Origin: Grammothele lineata | Lineage: Eukaryota; Basidiomycota; Agaricomycetes; Polyporales; Polyporaceae | Assembly: GCA_002150815.3 (NCBI GenBank) | Contig: NDFF03000005.1 | Span: 186,001 to 250,000 of the forward strand | Reading direction: 5' to 3' | DNA: 64,000 nucleotides | Shown here: positions 24,281 to 34,741 of the stretch, one piece after another | Position numbering within the stretch: the stretch's first letter is position 1 | How the letters are laid out: each line of letters begins with the position of its first letter | Notes under the pieces: model-generated | Databases searched by the model: none | What the model was told of the DNA's origin: nothing | What the model saw: only the letters and a program-made list of their open reading frames with translations | Translations under genes and position numbers: made by a program

Positions 24281-26659
24281 ATGGCCGCCTCGACAGCTTT
24301 CGCGGGGAAATGGGACACCCTCCCAATGCCGCTCACGCCATGGGTGTACGTGATGGTCGTGTCAGGCGGTCGGACCCATTTGACTTCTGCTCAGTCTAGA
24401 TGTTGTCCACTCCATGGGCCACACCCAGATGACCCCAGTCCAAGCATCGGCCATCCCTCTCTTCTTGCGCCATAAGGACGTCGTAGTCGAGGCCGTCACT
24501 GGATCCGGCAAGACCCTTGCGTTCGTTATACCCATATTGGAGAAGCTCATACGGAGAGAACGCAAGCTTGCGAAAAATGAGGTCGGCGCGCTCGTCATCA
24601 GCCCAACAAGGTATGTACAACATCGACTTCTGACCCGTTTGAATCCCATTGACTCTCTTCCATCAAGAGAGCTGGCGACTCAGATCCATTCCATCTTCTC
24701 CTTATTCTTAGCCTCTCAGCCTACCTCCCGTCGGTCTCCCTCTCCGCAGGAACCCTCAGGATCCGACGTCCAGCTTGATCCAGAGCCCGAATTCCCTCCA
24801 CCTCTCCTCATCGTATCATCAGACTCCTCGCCTGTGGAAGACGTACAACGTTTCATTTCGACAGGTGCGGACATTGTCATTGGAACGCCAGGACGAGTGG
24901 AGGAGTTCCTTCTCGGAAAGGGCAAAAATGTGGTTAGTGTGAAAGAAATGGAGATACTGGTATTGGACGAGGCCGACCGGTATGTAGCTATCCGTTCGCA
25001 AGGCTGCCGTCGACCTCATGCCGCACCAGGTTGCTCGATTTAGGCTTCCATGCCGCCTTAACTCGTATTCTAGCCCACCTCCCGAAGCAACGGCGCACCG
25101 GTCTATTCAGTGCGACGATGACCGACGCGGATGCAATGTCCGAGTTGGTTCGCGTAGGTCTGCGCAATCCAGCCCGGATAGTCGTCAAGGTACAGTCTAA
25201 GAAGACCAGAGGAAAGGCTGTAGAAAAGGAAGTAATAGAAGAACGAAGGATTCCTGCGAAGTGAGTAGGATATTGCTTTAAGTTATACGCTATCTTAACA
25301 GGTGATGCCGTCAGTCTCCAAAACTACTATATAACATGCAAGGCATCTGAAAAGATGTTGCAACTTACACGAATAGTTCAGTATGAAGTAGAGAAGCAGC
25401 GTTCTTCACGGTTCATCGTCTACTTCGCGACCTGTGCTTGTGTCGACTATTTCTACCGGGTATGTGTTGTCCCGCGGCCACCTAGTCGTCAAATCTAACG
25501 CCTTATTATAGGTTCTCGGGCCTCTGCTACCACCTCACACGAACCTTTTTTCGCTCCATGGGCACCTACCACCTGCAGCTCGTACTAAGACTTTAGCAAA
25601 TTTTACCAACTCCCCCGCCCTCCCCTCCTCGCCGTCAATACTTCTTGCAACAGACGTTGCTGCGCGTGGTCTTGATCTACCCGACGTCGACGCTGTTATC
25701 CAGTTCGATCCACCAACAGACACGAAGTCGTTCTCTCACAGGTGCGGACGAACCGCTCGCGCGGGACGCAGTGGACGAGCTTGGGTCCTCCTTGTCGGGC
25801 GGGAGACCGACTACGTCGAGTTCATGTCTGTTCGCAAGATCCCATTGAAAGAAAAACCGCCCTTCACTGCGGATGGCGTCTTTTTGCTAAAGGACGATGC
25901 AGACGAGCTCGATGATCCCGAGGCCGACGCTGTCTTGTTCAAGATGAGGCAGAAGGTACTCACTGATCGGGCTTTACACGATAAGGTAACATTTACTTGA
26001 TTCACGTCAGCTGGACGCATGCCAAATATTCCATCTAGGCCGCGAAGGCGTTCGTGTCATTTGTCCGTGCCTACTCGAAACACGAGGCATCATACATCTT
26101 CCGAGTGAAGGACCTCGACCTCGTGGGCCTTGCGAGGAGTTTCGGTCTATTGCGCCTCCCCCGTATGCCGGAATTGAAGACCGCCTCGAAAGATGGTTGG
26201 ATCGACGCAGAAGTCAACGTAATCTATCCTCTCTTTTGTCTTACGGCGGCTTGTGCTCATAACGTCTGACAGTGGGATTCGTACGCATACACCGACAAGT
26301 CGCAAGAAGCGAAGCGCCTTTCCGACGTTTCGAAGCCCGCCTTGAGTGCCGAGGATATACAACGACGTAAAGAGGACCGAGCTGAGAAGCAGAAGGCAAA
26401 TTCCGCTTGGAGCAATCAGACGCGCAGGAAGGAGGAGCGAGACAAACGGCGCGACAAGAAAGACCGCAAGAAGAGGTGGCAGAAGGCTCAAGCCGCTGCT
26501 GGGGTGGAGGCTGTAGGTACAAAACGAGGAGCAGCTGATGCAGATGACGGGAGTGGCGATGATTGGGATGACCTCGCGCGAGAGGAGCGCATGGCAAAGA
26601 GGGTGAAGAAGGGACATATGAGTCAAAGCGAGTTCGATGCTCAATTTGTTGATCTTTGA
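24281..26659 (+). CDS. SPB4: SPB4-like DEAD-box ATP-dependent rRNA helicase
   Basis: Spb4 (human DDX55) is a nucleolar RNA helicase for 60S subunit assembly that remodels 25S rRNA. Helicase motifs appear in order: Q motif ([13 protein letters not shown]), motif I AVTGSGKT, motif Ia PTRELA across an intron, GTPGR, motif II VLDEADR, motif III SATM, motif [11 protein letters not shown] and motif [15 protein letters not shown]. The Spb4-specific C-terminal region follows: an [19 protein letters not shown] block typical of the DUF4217 extension, then a Lys/Arg/Glu-rich tail ending [15 protein letters not shown] at 26659. Introns at about 24,346/24,394, 24,613/24,668, 24,981/25,028, 25,262/25,315, 25,458/25,512 and 25,987/26,040 are in frame. 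About 640 residues, normal for the family. Confidence 0.93.
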
Positions 26660-26924
26660 CCTCTGGACTCGCCCTCTCCGCGTGTTCCGGGGATCGTCCG
26701 CGTGCCCAGTACTTACAACACCGCTACCCCCACCTACCGCGATGTAACTCGGCGCCGCCTTATGTATGTATCATATACGGATTTGTACATTGTCCGGCGC
26801 TATTTCCCGCAGATCTAGAGTGATCGCTGACTTCTGTCGTCACCCCCTCTCTTCCTCTTTGTCCCTGCCCTTCGAAACTCCCCTCTCCGCGCTACCGCTT
26901 TCATATCACTCAAGCTGCTACACT

Positions 26925-29231
26925 ATGGCATATAGAAGCTCGTTCCTGTACAAGACACGGCGGTGCTATGTGCGTCTTTCCACGCTCTGGTCGCTCATTC
27001 GCCCTAGTCTATACGAGCCCCGTTGCTCATGAATTCATTCGCCTCCGACTTTCCTGTGCGCTCACACCCAACATATGTGCTCAGCACTACTCCAACGACG
27101 GCGAGCCGCTACAGCCTCGCGGCTGTCCGGTTGGCGTACTGTGCGAATTTGCGCACCCTGACGACCTCGACCATTGGCCCCAAGCCAGCAGCAGCCGGCC
27201 ACGGAAGACCAGTTCTGGTACCCTCAAGGCCCATCCCATGCAAACGGCCGCATCGCCCAAGGCGTCCTTGCCATCACCTCCGAAGTACGGTCCGCCCCAC
27301 CCGCCCCTGCCACCCACAAAGGAGCCACATTTGCCGCCCATCGAACGCGTCGCGTCCACTTCAGCGTCTGACCGCGACCGCGACCGACAGCCCTCCCGAC
27401 CACCCGACGACGACATGAGCTTCCGTGGCCCGCCACCCCGCTACCCCCGCGGACACTCCCCTGGGGCATCCTCTGCCGCATCTTCCTCTGATCCCCGGGC
27501 GCGTAAGCCCTCGTATACGGGCCAGCCAGGATATCGCGATGATTTCCGACGCAGAGAAGACAGCCGATTTCCTGAGGAGCGCAGGCGAGAGGAGGAAATT
27601 AGGCGGCGAGAGGACGCGTTCAGAGACAGGGATCGGGAAAGGCGTGGTCGCCGCAGCCCATCGCCAGTACGACCGAGGGAGCAGCGGCGTCTGACAACGC
27701 CGCCACGCCCGCCCCGTCAGGAGCCTTCAGAACAAGAGAGACGAGATATCTGGGAAGATCGGATCAGGTCAGTGGCTCGTTTGTCATCCACACCCACCGT
27801 TCGGAGTGAACATATTCGTCCAGGACATTGTCAGAATCCGTCCGGGCTCGAACTAACTATGAGATCGCGAAGGAAGAGGGGAAAAACTACACACGTCTTG
27901 CAGCATCCGCGCAACACCAGCTGTTGCCCAGTGAGGAACAGACCGCGTTGAAGAACCTGATATCTGCCGCCTCACAGCGGGCGAAAACGCACCACGCAGA
28001 GCTTCAGGAGGCCTTGGACAAGCTCATCCCAAAAGACTACTTCCCCTTCAATCAAGCACCAATAGACGAAGATGCATCGTATCGCGCCATGACAGACCAT
28101 TTCGTCAGCTTGCGTGACGAAGTTGGCAAGCTAGACGTGGCACTGAACCAACTCCATACCGCTGCCGAGGCGTTGAAACCCGCGCTTACAGCTTTATCTG
28201 CGCCTGCCCCCACATCCGTACCTGCCATCACACCCGAGCCTGTGGCATCCACTTCTACCCACCTCCTCCAATCCGGAGAGGTTGCCGCCGAATCGAGCTT
28301 ACGCCCTAGGAAGCGCCGCCGACTGTCTATCGATGGCGGCAACCCAGAGAAGAGCACTCCACCAACTTCGGAAGAGTTCGTACAGTTGCAAGATAAACTA
28401 GCATCGCTCGAGTTCCGGATATCGGAACTTAACAACGACTTGGTGCAATACGATAACAAAGTTGCAGATGAGGTGGAGGCGCAGCTTGACTACCAGCTAC
28501 ACAAGCTCCGGAAGAGCAAGGGTAAAGGCAAAGGCAGAATCACGGATATGGAACTCACGGACCGCGTTGAGCAATTGTCACAAGGGGTGGCTGTCGCGGG
28601 AGAACGCGCGAACGCTGTCGCAGATGCTCTGGCAAAGCTCGACCTGAATGGGAACAGCCAGGACGAAGCGAACGAGCAACTCCGCAAGCGGAATGAGTAC
28701 CTCGAAAGCAAGATTGCGGAGGTGCGCGATATCTGAATGACTTTCGACATATCCTCACGCTTGGGGTCACTGCAGGCAGAGCAGTATCGAAGCATGACGT
28801 CTGACAAAGTCAAGAAGCAAGCCGAGGAGATCGCCGCACTCAAGAGCGCCGTACAAGCTTGTATCGCCGAGGTCGATGGCGCTGCTGAAGTCCGCCCAAG
28901 CCCCTCATTTAATCCCACAGAGATCGTTGCGGCGATCAGGCCATCCCTCACTGATGCCATGAAGACAGACGTGCTGGCTTTGCTACAAAACGTCCAGGCA
29001 GATGTGGAGAAGATGGTCAAGGAACAGATGGAACAGGTGAACGGAACCCTGGTGGACAACCTCACACCCACCATTCGGTCCGTGGAGATGATATCTGCTT
29101 GGGTAGACAAGACTAGGCCACCACTGAACGGCTTTCATGGCGGCACAGGGAACTCCCATGCAACTTCCGCCTCTTCGAGTAGGGCTCCCCAGCAAGTAGA
29201 GCGACCACCAATTCCTCAGACACCCCGGTAG
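26925..29231 (+). CDS. CCCH zinc-finger, SR-like and coiled-coil protein (unassigned)
   Basis: I do not recognise a named orthologue. A tiny first exon (26925-26969, MAYRSSFLYKTRRCY) splices onto HYSNDGEPLQPRGC. The joined segment makes a C-x15-C-x5-C-x3-H finger (CYHY...RGCPVGVLCEFAH), a CCCH-type motif often involved in RNA binding. A Pro/Ser/Arg region follows, with RDRDRERRGRRSPSPVRPRE resembling SR or RNA-processing proteins. After an intron (about 27,769 to 27,825) come long helical coiled-coil segments and a basic nuclear-type signal (RPRKRRRLS). A further 59-bp intron (about 28,722-28,780) joins the last coiled-coil exon, which ends at 29231. An RNA-processing role in the nucleus is an inference only. 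Confidence 0.7.
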
Positions 29232-29467
29232 TTGGGACGTTTTGCTTTCATTATATCCTTCCGCTTCAGTGATTTCAATGCTCGTATCGTGTTGTATCGT
29301 TTTTATGAACATATGTACGCGTACTAGCCGAACTTGACAGTATTTCTGGGTACCCACCGTACCATCTTACCCAAGTTGAGTTGTGACGAACCAAGCACAA
29401 GGCAACCACCTTGAGCAGACCGCACAAGCATGAGCGTTATATTCGCTTCTGAGCGCCACCTGCGTAT

Positions 29468-29559
29468 GGTCCCTTAGCTCAACTGGTTAGAGCTTTGTAC
29501 TTATAGGGATATCTCTGCCTGCAATGCAAGGGTTCCGAGTTCGATCCTCGGGGGGACCA
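29468..29559 (+). tRNA. tRNA-Ile (UAU anticodon) with 18-nt intron
   Basis: A full cloverleaf can be folded. The acceptor stem GGTCCCT pairs with GGGGACC, with a terminal T-G wobble. The D arm is GCTC/GAGC. The anticodon stem TTGTA pairs with TGCAA (one T-G). The anticodon TAT is at 29502-29504, followed by A37. An 18-nt intron (29506-29523) sits between positions 37 and 38, the normal eukaryotic place. The variable loop is GGGTT, the T arm CCGAG-TTCGATC-CTCGG, and the discriminator base A. A-box and B-box promoter sequences are internal, and a TTTT run at 29563-29566 can end Pol III transcription. UAU reads the AUA codon. Confidence 0.93.
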
Positions 29560-29910
29560 GACTTTTGCTCACGCATATTTCCGAACGCGATCATCTCTTT
29601 TGTGATAGCTAGGCGTTGTAGCGCTACAGCAAGAGATAGTGCGGGGATGTCTAGAAGACAAAAGACACAGGAGTGGAGGGTGTCATCACAGAAGGGCTAC
29701 CAACCGCGCCGTCTCCGAAGATATTGTGCGAGTCTGTGATTCATTACTAGTCAATCTAGGCAACATTTGTTCTGATTAGGCTTTAAAAGGTTCTAGGGTG
29801 AATCTCTAGCTGGAAGCTTGTATCCTTCACGCAAAAGTCCAGCCAACGAACATCAATATGGTCGCACGCGCCACGCCGGCCAAGCTGAATCCTACCCATT
29901 TTTGAGCACG
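29560..29910. other. Intergenic between the tRNA and the ABC ATPase gene
   Basis: Only the tRNA terminator and the 3' flank of the minus-strand ATPase gene are seen. Confidence 0.5.
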
Positions 29911-30990
29911 TCAAACTTCAGCTCGGGGGCCCGATCCTTCTTCGCAGACCCCTCCAGCCGTAATACGAATGAAGCGTGTCCCAACTCTATGACCCTGCTC
30001 GGGTGAGTGAGTGATCCACACGATCGCCTTCGGGCCTGAGTCCGGGTCCTTGACCGCCGCAACAAGGTCACGCTCGATCGCGATCGACGACTCCCCGTCG
30101 AGAGCGGACGTCGGCTCTGTAATCCATGCCATCAGCATTCACAGAGGGATTGCGATGTCAAGGAAAACAAGGGGGGAGTGAGACGTTCAGGCGCACTTAA
30201 CGCACCGTCGAGCAGGAGCACCTCCGCTGAGCGGAGCCCGACAGCGATCGCGAGCACAATCCGCTGCGCTTCTCCGCCACTCAGATTCGCCCATGTACGG
30301 TCCCACAGCTCGCGTTGGATACCCCAAGCGGTGCCAATACTGACGGCGGCATCGGTAAAGGCGTCCGAAGGCGCACTGCGCCTGAGGGCGGCGAACGCGC
30401 CTCTGCTATCCGCGATGTTGTCGCTGCTGGCACAATCCCCGCCTTGTGGTGTGTGTCCGGTGTGCGCGCCGAAAGAAGAAACAGTCTTGAGGAAGTCGTG
30501 CGGTGTACCGGGGAGGAGAGAGGCGCGTTGAGGTACGTACATCACCCGAGTGCGGAAGCTAGGGATGCCTGGCATCGAAACATCTGGTTAGTATCAACTA
30601 TTCTGTACGGATGGTATCATGCGCACTACGTACCATACGAGAGTGGTGTCCTAGGAGAGCATGTGAGTTTTCCGAGGTGCCCTTGGTAAGATAATCGGAT
30701 ATCCTCGAGCTCACTGGCCATGGTACAGCACTTCCCCTTCATAGATGTTGAGGTGGGATATCGACTTCAACAGAGTAGACTTCCTGGCCAGGCGAAGCAC
30801 AATATCAGTGAGGCTATCACTTCGTTTCGATGCGTGCAGGACTCCAGTCCACATACCCACAGCCGCTTTTCCCCTGCAAAACGAGGACCTCACCTTCATT
30901 GACAGTCAGGTTTACACCTGTGAAGATCGGCTGGCCCTTCTGCTTGTAACAAGCGAGGCCCTTCAGTTGAAGTAACGGCGCGTCAGACAT
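29911..30990 (-). CDS. Stand-alone ABC ATPase, FetA/YbbL-like
   Basis: A single nucleotide-binding domain without membrane segments, so it probably pairs with a separate permease. The start at 30990 (MSDAPLLQLKGLACY) is followed by VNEGEVLVLQGKSGCG, which an intron joins to KSTLLKS to complete Walker A. The Q-loop region has VMYVPQRASLLPGTPHDFL. The signature is NLSGGEAQRIVLA, and Walker B is VLLLDEPTSALD, with the D/E junction also split by an intron. The H-loop is VWITHSPEQ. The C-terminus is ITAGGVCEEGSGPRAEV. The order and spacing resemble bacterial FetA/YbbL-type ATPases (iron or metal export) and fungal homologues; substrate is inferred only. An ATG at 31008 would add six residues. An insertion of about 45 residues between PQR and the signature (HTGHTPQGGDCASSDN region) is unusual for this small family. 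Confidence 0.8.
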
Positions 30991-31944
30991 CTCGGGGTCT
31001 ATGTGCAAAGGAAAGAGTATGAAGACTCAAGGAGGACGCGTACACGAGGGCATCTCGGCAGGTGACGTCGTGGCCGGCTGACCCGTGAGACGGAAAGGGA
31101 ATCGAACAAGCGCTGTAAGACATTACGATTCCACTTGGGAATCGGTACACTTTACAGGGTGGAACGGACCCGTCGTACAACGCACGGTTTCACCCGATTA
31201 CCTAATCTCAGAGACCCCGACTTGGTCCGAGCTTGGGCCCCATCTTAGCGCCCCGGTGTTCCACTGCTACTAACTTAGTAGCATTTTCAAGTCCTCATCA
31301 CTGGCATCACGATTCATGAATAGCAGGATTCTCCAGATAAAGGAGAGATCTCTGCGAGTTGAACATGGGAGCCAGACTAAAGAGAGACGTCTTCCAGGCA
31401 AGTACAGACAGAAACCGTCTCAGAAGAGGCATGATCGAAGAGCGTCTCTCAGCCCACAGTAGTACCACAGTCCACTCCAAAGACCCTTCGGGTTATATTC
31501 GACTAGGCTTCTTGCGGGGTTGGCACTCCGTGCCCAGCACGTTCTTATACCAACATGGCGAGTTGTGTTTGGTCCCGTCCCAAGTGGAATCGTGTCCAGC
31601 GCGCGGTGCGTCGCGGCATCCCTGCAAGTAAGCGTCACGTCGTCTTGTACATAAGTGGACCTTACGGACACCGTCAACACAGAACTTGACAACTAGCACT
31701 ACTAAGAATCCGGCAACGGCCATCAGGCGGGACGTCATCTCATGCTGTCCATGGGTCACAAGCAACAACCACAGAATCGAATTTCACGCCCGGTAGGAAA
31801 CTCCGAAGCCGTAACGAAAAGACTTGCGATCGAATGGCGAAATGCAAAATGCTATTACCAGAGCATGAGGAGGGGTAGGGATGCATCCAAGCACCTAATA
31901 TTCTAGAGCTAGTAATATACTTGAAAGGGGGGGTGGTCGATGTC
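30991..31944. other. Intergenic between ABC ATPase and TOM40
   Basis: Mostly noncoding. A minus-strand start at about 31,738 would give a short hydrophobic leader (MTSRLMAVAGFLVVLVVKF) but the reading frame soon becomes basic and featureless. I do not call a gene. Confidence 0.4.
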
Positions 31945-33292
31945 TCAGGGCTGGGGCATGGGCATACCCATGTGTCCGGGTGGCGGCACGAGCCCCATCT
32001 CCTCCGGGGTAAGGCTTGAACTCTCGATCATCACGCCGACGCCAACCTTCGCCGCGTTCTGTAGAGACGCAGCAGACATGAGTCAGTCACGTCACGACGA
32101 TCATCCAGAAATAAGAAGCCCAGGGGCGGTGCGCACCTTGAAGTGGTCGATCTCTCCAGAGACGAGGAAAGAGAACGTCGGCGCGAAGCGCTGCTCGAGG
32201 TATGCAGACACCTTGCCCGTTGAGTCGAGCTGCGCACGGAAAGACGCCATGCGGAGCTCGTAGCGCGCGCCGAGCGACGCAAGCGCGTCTCTCCGGCCTT
32301 GGCCAGCGAGCACCTGCAGCTCGGCGGCGACGTCCACCTTGTCCGAGAGCTTCTGCCAGTACGTCGCATGGAGCATACCCGCACCTTGCAACTGGGCAGT
32401 TGCAATCCAATTCCGATCCGTGCTCGTGTATTTCGCGAGATACGCGGTCGCGAGGTCTGCGACGTCCGGACTCGGACGCTGGAGGACACCCTCAACACCG
32501 AGCGCGAGATTTTTGGTGATCGACTGAATATACGAGCCAATGTAAATCCCAGTCCCGTCCGCCGGGGATGGGTTAACAGCCTTCGCGTTGAGTGCGTAGT
32601 CCGACCCCGTATAGTCGTGCTCGAGCTGAACGAAGCTCTGCCCCGGTGTTGTTGACAGCTGTAGGGATTGCAGTCATTACACCGACGTGACGTGGCGATC
32701 GACGCAACAGATGCGCATATACCGGGAATGGGAGAGGTGAACACGAACCTGGGCCTGAGCCTTGGACACGTTATCCGCGTTCCAACCCTGGTTGAACCTC
32801 GCTGACAAGTTCCCATCGTTGTCGACGTTGCCGTGCATGAACAACTATGACACAGATGTAGCGTAGCGCAGAGTAAGCTGCGAGCTGTGAGACATACTTC
32901 AGTCACTGACCTTGTCGTTGGCAAACATAGCACCGAAGTGGTACGCTGGCGGCGCGGTTTGCGAACCGAGGTTAAACGAATGCGTGACGTTGAAGTGGGG
33001 GTTTATAGACAAGCTCTTGGAGAGGTCAGCTCTTGCACCGTCGAAGGCGAAGTTGGTCAGGAGCGTGTCTTAGGTCTACGGTGAGATCATGGTCTGTGTG
33101 TAACGGAGCGGCCAGCTCACTTTTGGCCTCCTTGCCGACGTTCTCGGTGGTGCCAGGGTTAGGCAGGTCGAGAGATTTCCTCCATGTCTGGAAACGATTG
33201 TACAGACTAAACGGCCATGGTGAAGGCGAGACCGGTGTAGAGGAGGGACCAGGGGCAGCGACGGGTGGGTCGACGGGGATGGAGGAAGACAT
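31945..33292 (-). CDS. TOM40: TOM40 mitochondrial outer-membrane import channel
   Basis: The beta-barrel pore through which nearly all nuclear-encoded mitochondrial precursors enter. The start at 33292 (MSSSIPVDPPVAAPGPSS) gives a Pro-rich cytosolic tail and then SLYNRFQTWRKSLDLPNPGT, the typical helix before strand 1. Barrel strands include FNVTHSFNLGSQ, YHFGAMFAND, LSARFNQGWN, SFVQLEHDYTGSDY, WIATAQLQGAGMLHATYWQ, KVDVAAELQVL and FSFLVSGEIDHFK. The last exon encodes KVGVGVMIESSSLTPEE and ends GMPMPQP at 31945. About 370 residues in five or six exons, normal for fungal Tom40. The Porin_3 pattern with a GS-rich N-terminal tail favours Tom40 over VDAC. Confidence 0.9.
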
Positions 33293-34741
33293 GACGACTA
33301 CGGACGATGACCGACGCGAGCTCTGCTGTCCAAAAATTCCGGCGAGCGGGGCCGCGTACGCGCTCCATTTGGCAGTCCTCCCCGGGCGTCACCGGGGAGG
33401 CCGGAAGCCGAAAAGCGCTCATCATATCAATATTCTCGTGTTGCACTTAATCGTGTTCAACGAACTCTTGTGGCGTGCCGTGCAGACTCCAGACAGTTAA
33501 GTATACGTAGCTGCTCTGTGACTGTGATATATATCAGGAGACAAGATGATGCACGTGGAGTACGTCATTTCTCACACGGCAAAATAGTAGTAAGTATCTG
33601 CGGATTTTTCCATCATTAGAACCTGGCCTCATGCACGCCTGCTCTCGCGAAGACCCCTCCGAGTCGATCTCACGTCCAAGCCCATGCACAGTGCTAGGCT
33701 CTGCACAAGAATTGTCCGCGTTACTCAGCAAATGGTACAGCTTACATACTCGCTGCAGATGAAATCAGGCGGTATATGGCTTCGTGGCGGTCGGACTCGC
33801 CCCCCGACTCGGAGTTCACCGTGCAAGACGCATCCCCATTCGCCGTGCCTTTGGCCTCAGACGGCTCGCCTCATTATATCTCAGTAATGGAAGACGTCAA
33901 GGGCACTCCCCGGTGTTTTTGTCAGAGCGGGCCTGCCGTCACGACCTGTTAGAATCTCGGGCAGGGTTCGCTCAGACTTCCGCCGACCTCAGTAAGCGCA
34001 AATCTCAAGGTACTACGAGATCCTTCATAATCAAACTTATTATAGAGAACCATGAAGGTGGCTTTATGGCACTCAAAAGTTTCATGCTCCGTATAGTTGA
34101 TATGAATTTCAGAAAGCCGTACGAAGCTTCGCGTGACACAGCTCATGAACGACAATGACGGATCCTTGGCAACCTACCGCGACACGACCGCGCGGTCGCA
34201 ACGTGTCCTGTGCTTGATACGCTTTGTTCTTCCCTCCAAACTGTCCTCAAACCTAACGGGATCACGTACTCGGCCTTCTGAGTGGAAGTCAAGTATATTG
34301 CTCCAGGTTCTACCGACGTCAGCTGCGCTCTACTCGGTTTCACACGACTAAAGTATGTCGTCATGTCTCTTCCTCATTCTGTCTCTCTCTCACCTTCACC
34401 CCCCTGTCAAATCGTAGGCACGAATGTATATGTGTATGGCAAACCCGTCATCTACGCCGTGCGCTGCGCGTCCAGTAGCGCGGGACTGCATCCAAAATCA
34501 CTCCTCGAAGGAAGGTCGATGAGTAGAAAGAGCATTTTCTTCAGTGCTAGCTGCCCGGACTCACTCGATAGTCATGGAAGTCTTTTCTTCGTCTGATACT
34601 AGCTGATCATCTGGGTTCCTGCAGCTCGGACCCACAATTCAGACACTATGCCGCTGTTCTGCTATTTAAGTGTCCGTGCGACGAGATCAATACACCAGTC
34701 CCCATTCGCCTGCCCTCTCCCAGTCTCTCAAGACCTCTAAC
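33293..34741. other. Intergenic between divergent TOM40 and chimerolectin genes
   Basis: About 1.4 kb with no supported coding region. A TATTTAAG box at 34663-34670 lies 72 bp upstream of the chimerolectin start and is a plausible core promoter element. Confidence 0.5.
34663..34670 (+). promoter_or_regulatory. TATA-like box of the chimerolectin-like gene
   Basis: TATTTAAG, 72 bp upstream of the proposed ATG at 34742, followed by a pyrimidine-rich stretch. Confidence 0.45.

Noticed and set aside
31420..31768. Possible small secreted protein with hydrophobic N-terminus
   Set aside because: Only the leader looks plausible; the rest is basic and without pattern, and splice choices are arbitrary.
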